A DNA stretch of 14,850 nucleotides from Peptococcaceae bacterium UBA3937. Its GTDB lineage: Bacteria > Bacillota > Peptococcia > DRI-13 > DTU073. The notes under the pieces are model-generated. The model did no database searches and was not told the origin of the DNA. It saw only the letters and a list, made by a program, of their open reading frames with translations. The stretch is from NCBI GenBank assembly GCA_002385735.1, contig DGEB01000060.1, positions 1,434-16,283 on the forward strand, read 5' to 3'. Positions within the stretch are counted from its first letter, which is position 1. Each line of letters starts with the position of its first letter. A program made the translations under genes and the position numbers. This document shows positions 14,152 through 14,850 of the stretch, in pieces.

Positions 14152-14748
14152 ATGGAAGAAGCTAAGATTAGCCAAATTACACCTGGTATGTGCCCGCCGG
14201 AGGGCTGCCCGCCTCCGACCAGAATAGAGTGTATTGTCGTGGATAAAGTATATGATAGCTGCTTTCAAATAAACGACTTTACCAGAGATACTACTATCAG
14301 CAACTTTGCGGGACCTTTCGCGGAAGGAGATGTGATCCCTTGTCGTCAAAACGGGGATATTACCTGTACCGAAATATCCCGTGTCGATGCGGGCGGCGGT
14401 TTCTTCACGGTTACTCTTTTGATATCTGTTCCGATATTGCTCGCTAACCCCAATAATCCGAACCAAACCGTGGATCGCACTTTCACCTTTACCAAAACCG
14501 CGACCCTCTGCTGCCCACAAGGCGTTGAGCCGGACTGCTCGGAAAGCACGCTTCTTTTTTGTAATTGCGTTGTTTCCAACACTCTCGAGCAAACTCTTAG
14601 TGTCACCTGTACATTGCAAGTTTGTGTGGTCATTAAATGCATTCTGGAAGTTCAACTGCTTGTTCCCAGCTACGGCTTCTGTGTCCCGGCCCCCTGCATC
14701 ACATTACCAGGAGTATGTCCACCCACCCCACCGGCCCAATGTTTCTAA
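14152..14748 (+). CDS. Third cysteine-rich protein, candidate spore-envelope component
   Basis: A 198-residue protein with 18 cysteines (about 9%), no signal peptide, and an AAAGGAGG (14137-14144) before the ATG. The N-terminus has CPPEGCPPPTRIEC, then CIVVDKVYDSCFQ, a beta-rich middle (GGGFFTVTLLISVPILL, RTFTFTKTATLCC), CNCVVSNTLEQTLSVTCTLQ, CVVIKCILEVQLLVP and a Pro/Cys tail CITLPGVCPPTPPAQCF. The VDKVYDSC motif resembles cysteine-rich proteins I know from clostridial spore formers, but I cannot name the family. It is not an obvious sequence paralog of the tandem pair, though it shares cysteine density, the CPPP motif and a C-I-x-L-P...P-G-x-C tail pattern. The last 100 bases of the window after the stop show no clear gene. 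Confidence 0.85.
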   Translation: MEEAKISQITPGMCPPEGCPPPTRIECIVVDKVYDSCFQINDFTRDTTISNFAGPFAEGDVIPCRQNGDITCTEISRVDAGGGFFTVTLLISVPILLANPNNPNQTVDRTFTFTKTATLCCPQGVEPDCSESTLLFCNCVVSNTLEQTLSVTCTLQVCVVIKCILEVQLLVPSYGFCVPAPCITLPGVCPPTPPAQCF

Positions 14749-14850
14749 GGGGTTTTTAGCTTTGACCAAAACCAGGAAAGCACCGGCAACAAAAACCAAT
14801 CCAGTCTGCAGCAAAAAAGAGGGGTTCCCTTAGGAGCGGTCAGATAGGGA

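Noticed and set aside
14749..14850. Terminal 100 bases considered as a gene start or terminator
   Set aside because: There is a G-run and T-run just after the stop and a small GGGTTCCC palindrome near 14824, but no convincing stem with a T-tract and no ribosome-binding site with a start.

Overview
This 14.85 kb window looks chromosomal, from an endospore-forming, Gram-positive anaerobe of the Clostridia / Peptococcaceae type (Bacillota). Three things suggest this: a ylm-type cell-division cluster (ylmD, ylmE, sepF, proC, divIVA), strong AAGGAGG ribosome-binding sites before most genes, and sporulation-type promoter motifs before several accessory genes. The genus cannot be fixed from sequence alone. 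No RNA gene, CRISPR array, transposase or phage gene was seen.

Region 1 (1-6914, all minus strand) is the conserved part. In transcription order it reads pgeF/ylmD, an OmpR-family response regulator, its PhoR/WalK-like sensor kinase, a membrane-anchored HlyD-like protein, the PLP-binding protein YggS/YlmE, sepF, proC (sharing four bases with sepF) and a divIVA cut by the window edge. It differs from the Bacillus layout: a two-component system and a HlyD-like gene sit between ylmD and ylmE, and ylmG and ylmH are absent between sepF and divIVA.

Region 2 (about 6950-13500, minus strand) is accessory. It holds a tandem pair of very cysteine-rich proteins of unknown family, a LamG-type protein whose first domain looks truncated, two secreted CAP/SCP-domain proteins with proline-rich linkers (one with a peptidoglycan-binding domain), and a 428-residue protein of unknown function with a long acidic Q/E-rich middle. 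Good hairpin terminators separate most of these genes, so they look like separate transcription units.

Region 3 (13739-14748, plus strand) carries a small HMA-fold protein without its metal-binding cysteines and a third cysteine-rich protein.

The main observation is that the two tandem cysteine-rich genes have identically arranged motifs upstream, AC-N17-CATANNNTA, which is the consensus I know for the late mother-cell factor sigma-K. Near-matches to sigma-K or sigma-E motifs precede the third cysteine-rich gene, one CAP gene and the 428-residue gene. I infer that 7.0-14.8 kb may be a spore-envelope (coat or exosporium) locus, with cysteine-rich proteins as candidate disulfide-crosslinked structural components. 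This rests on motif reading only. The tandem pair also looks like a duplicated transcription unit with a strongly conserved or recently homogenised core.
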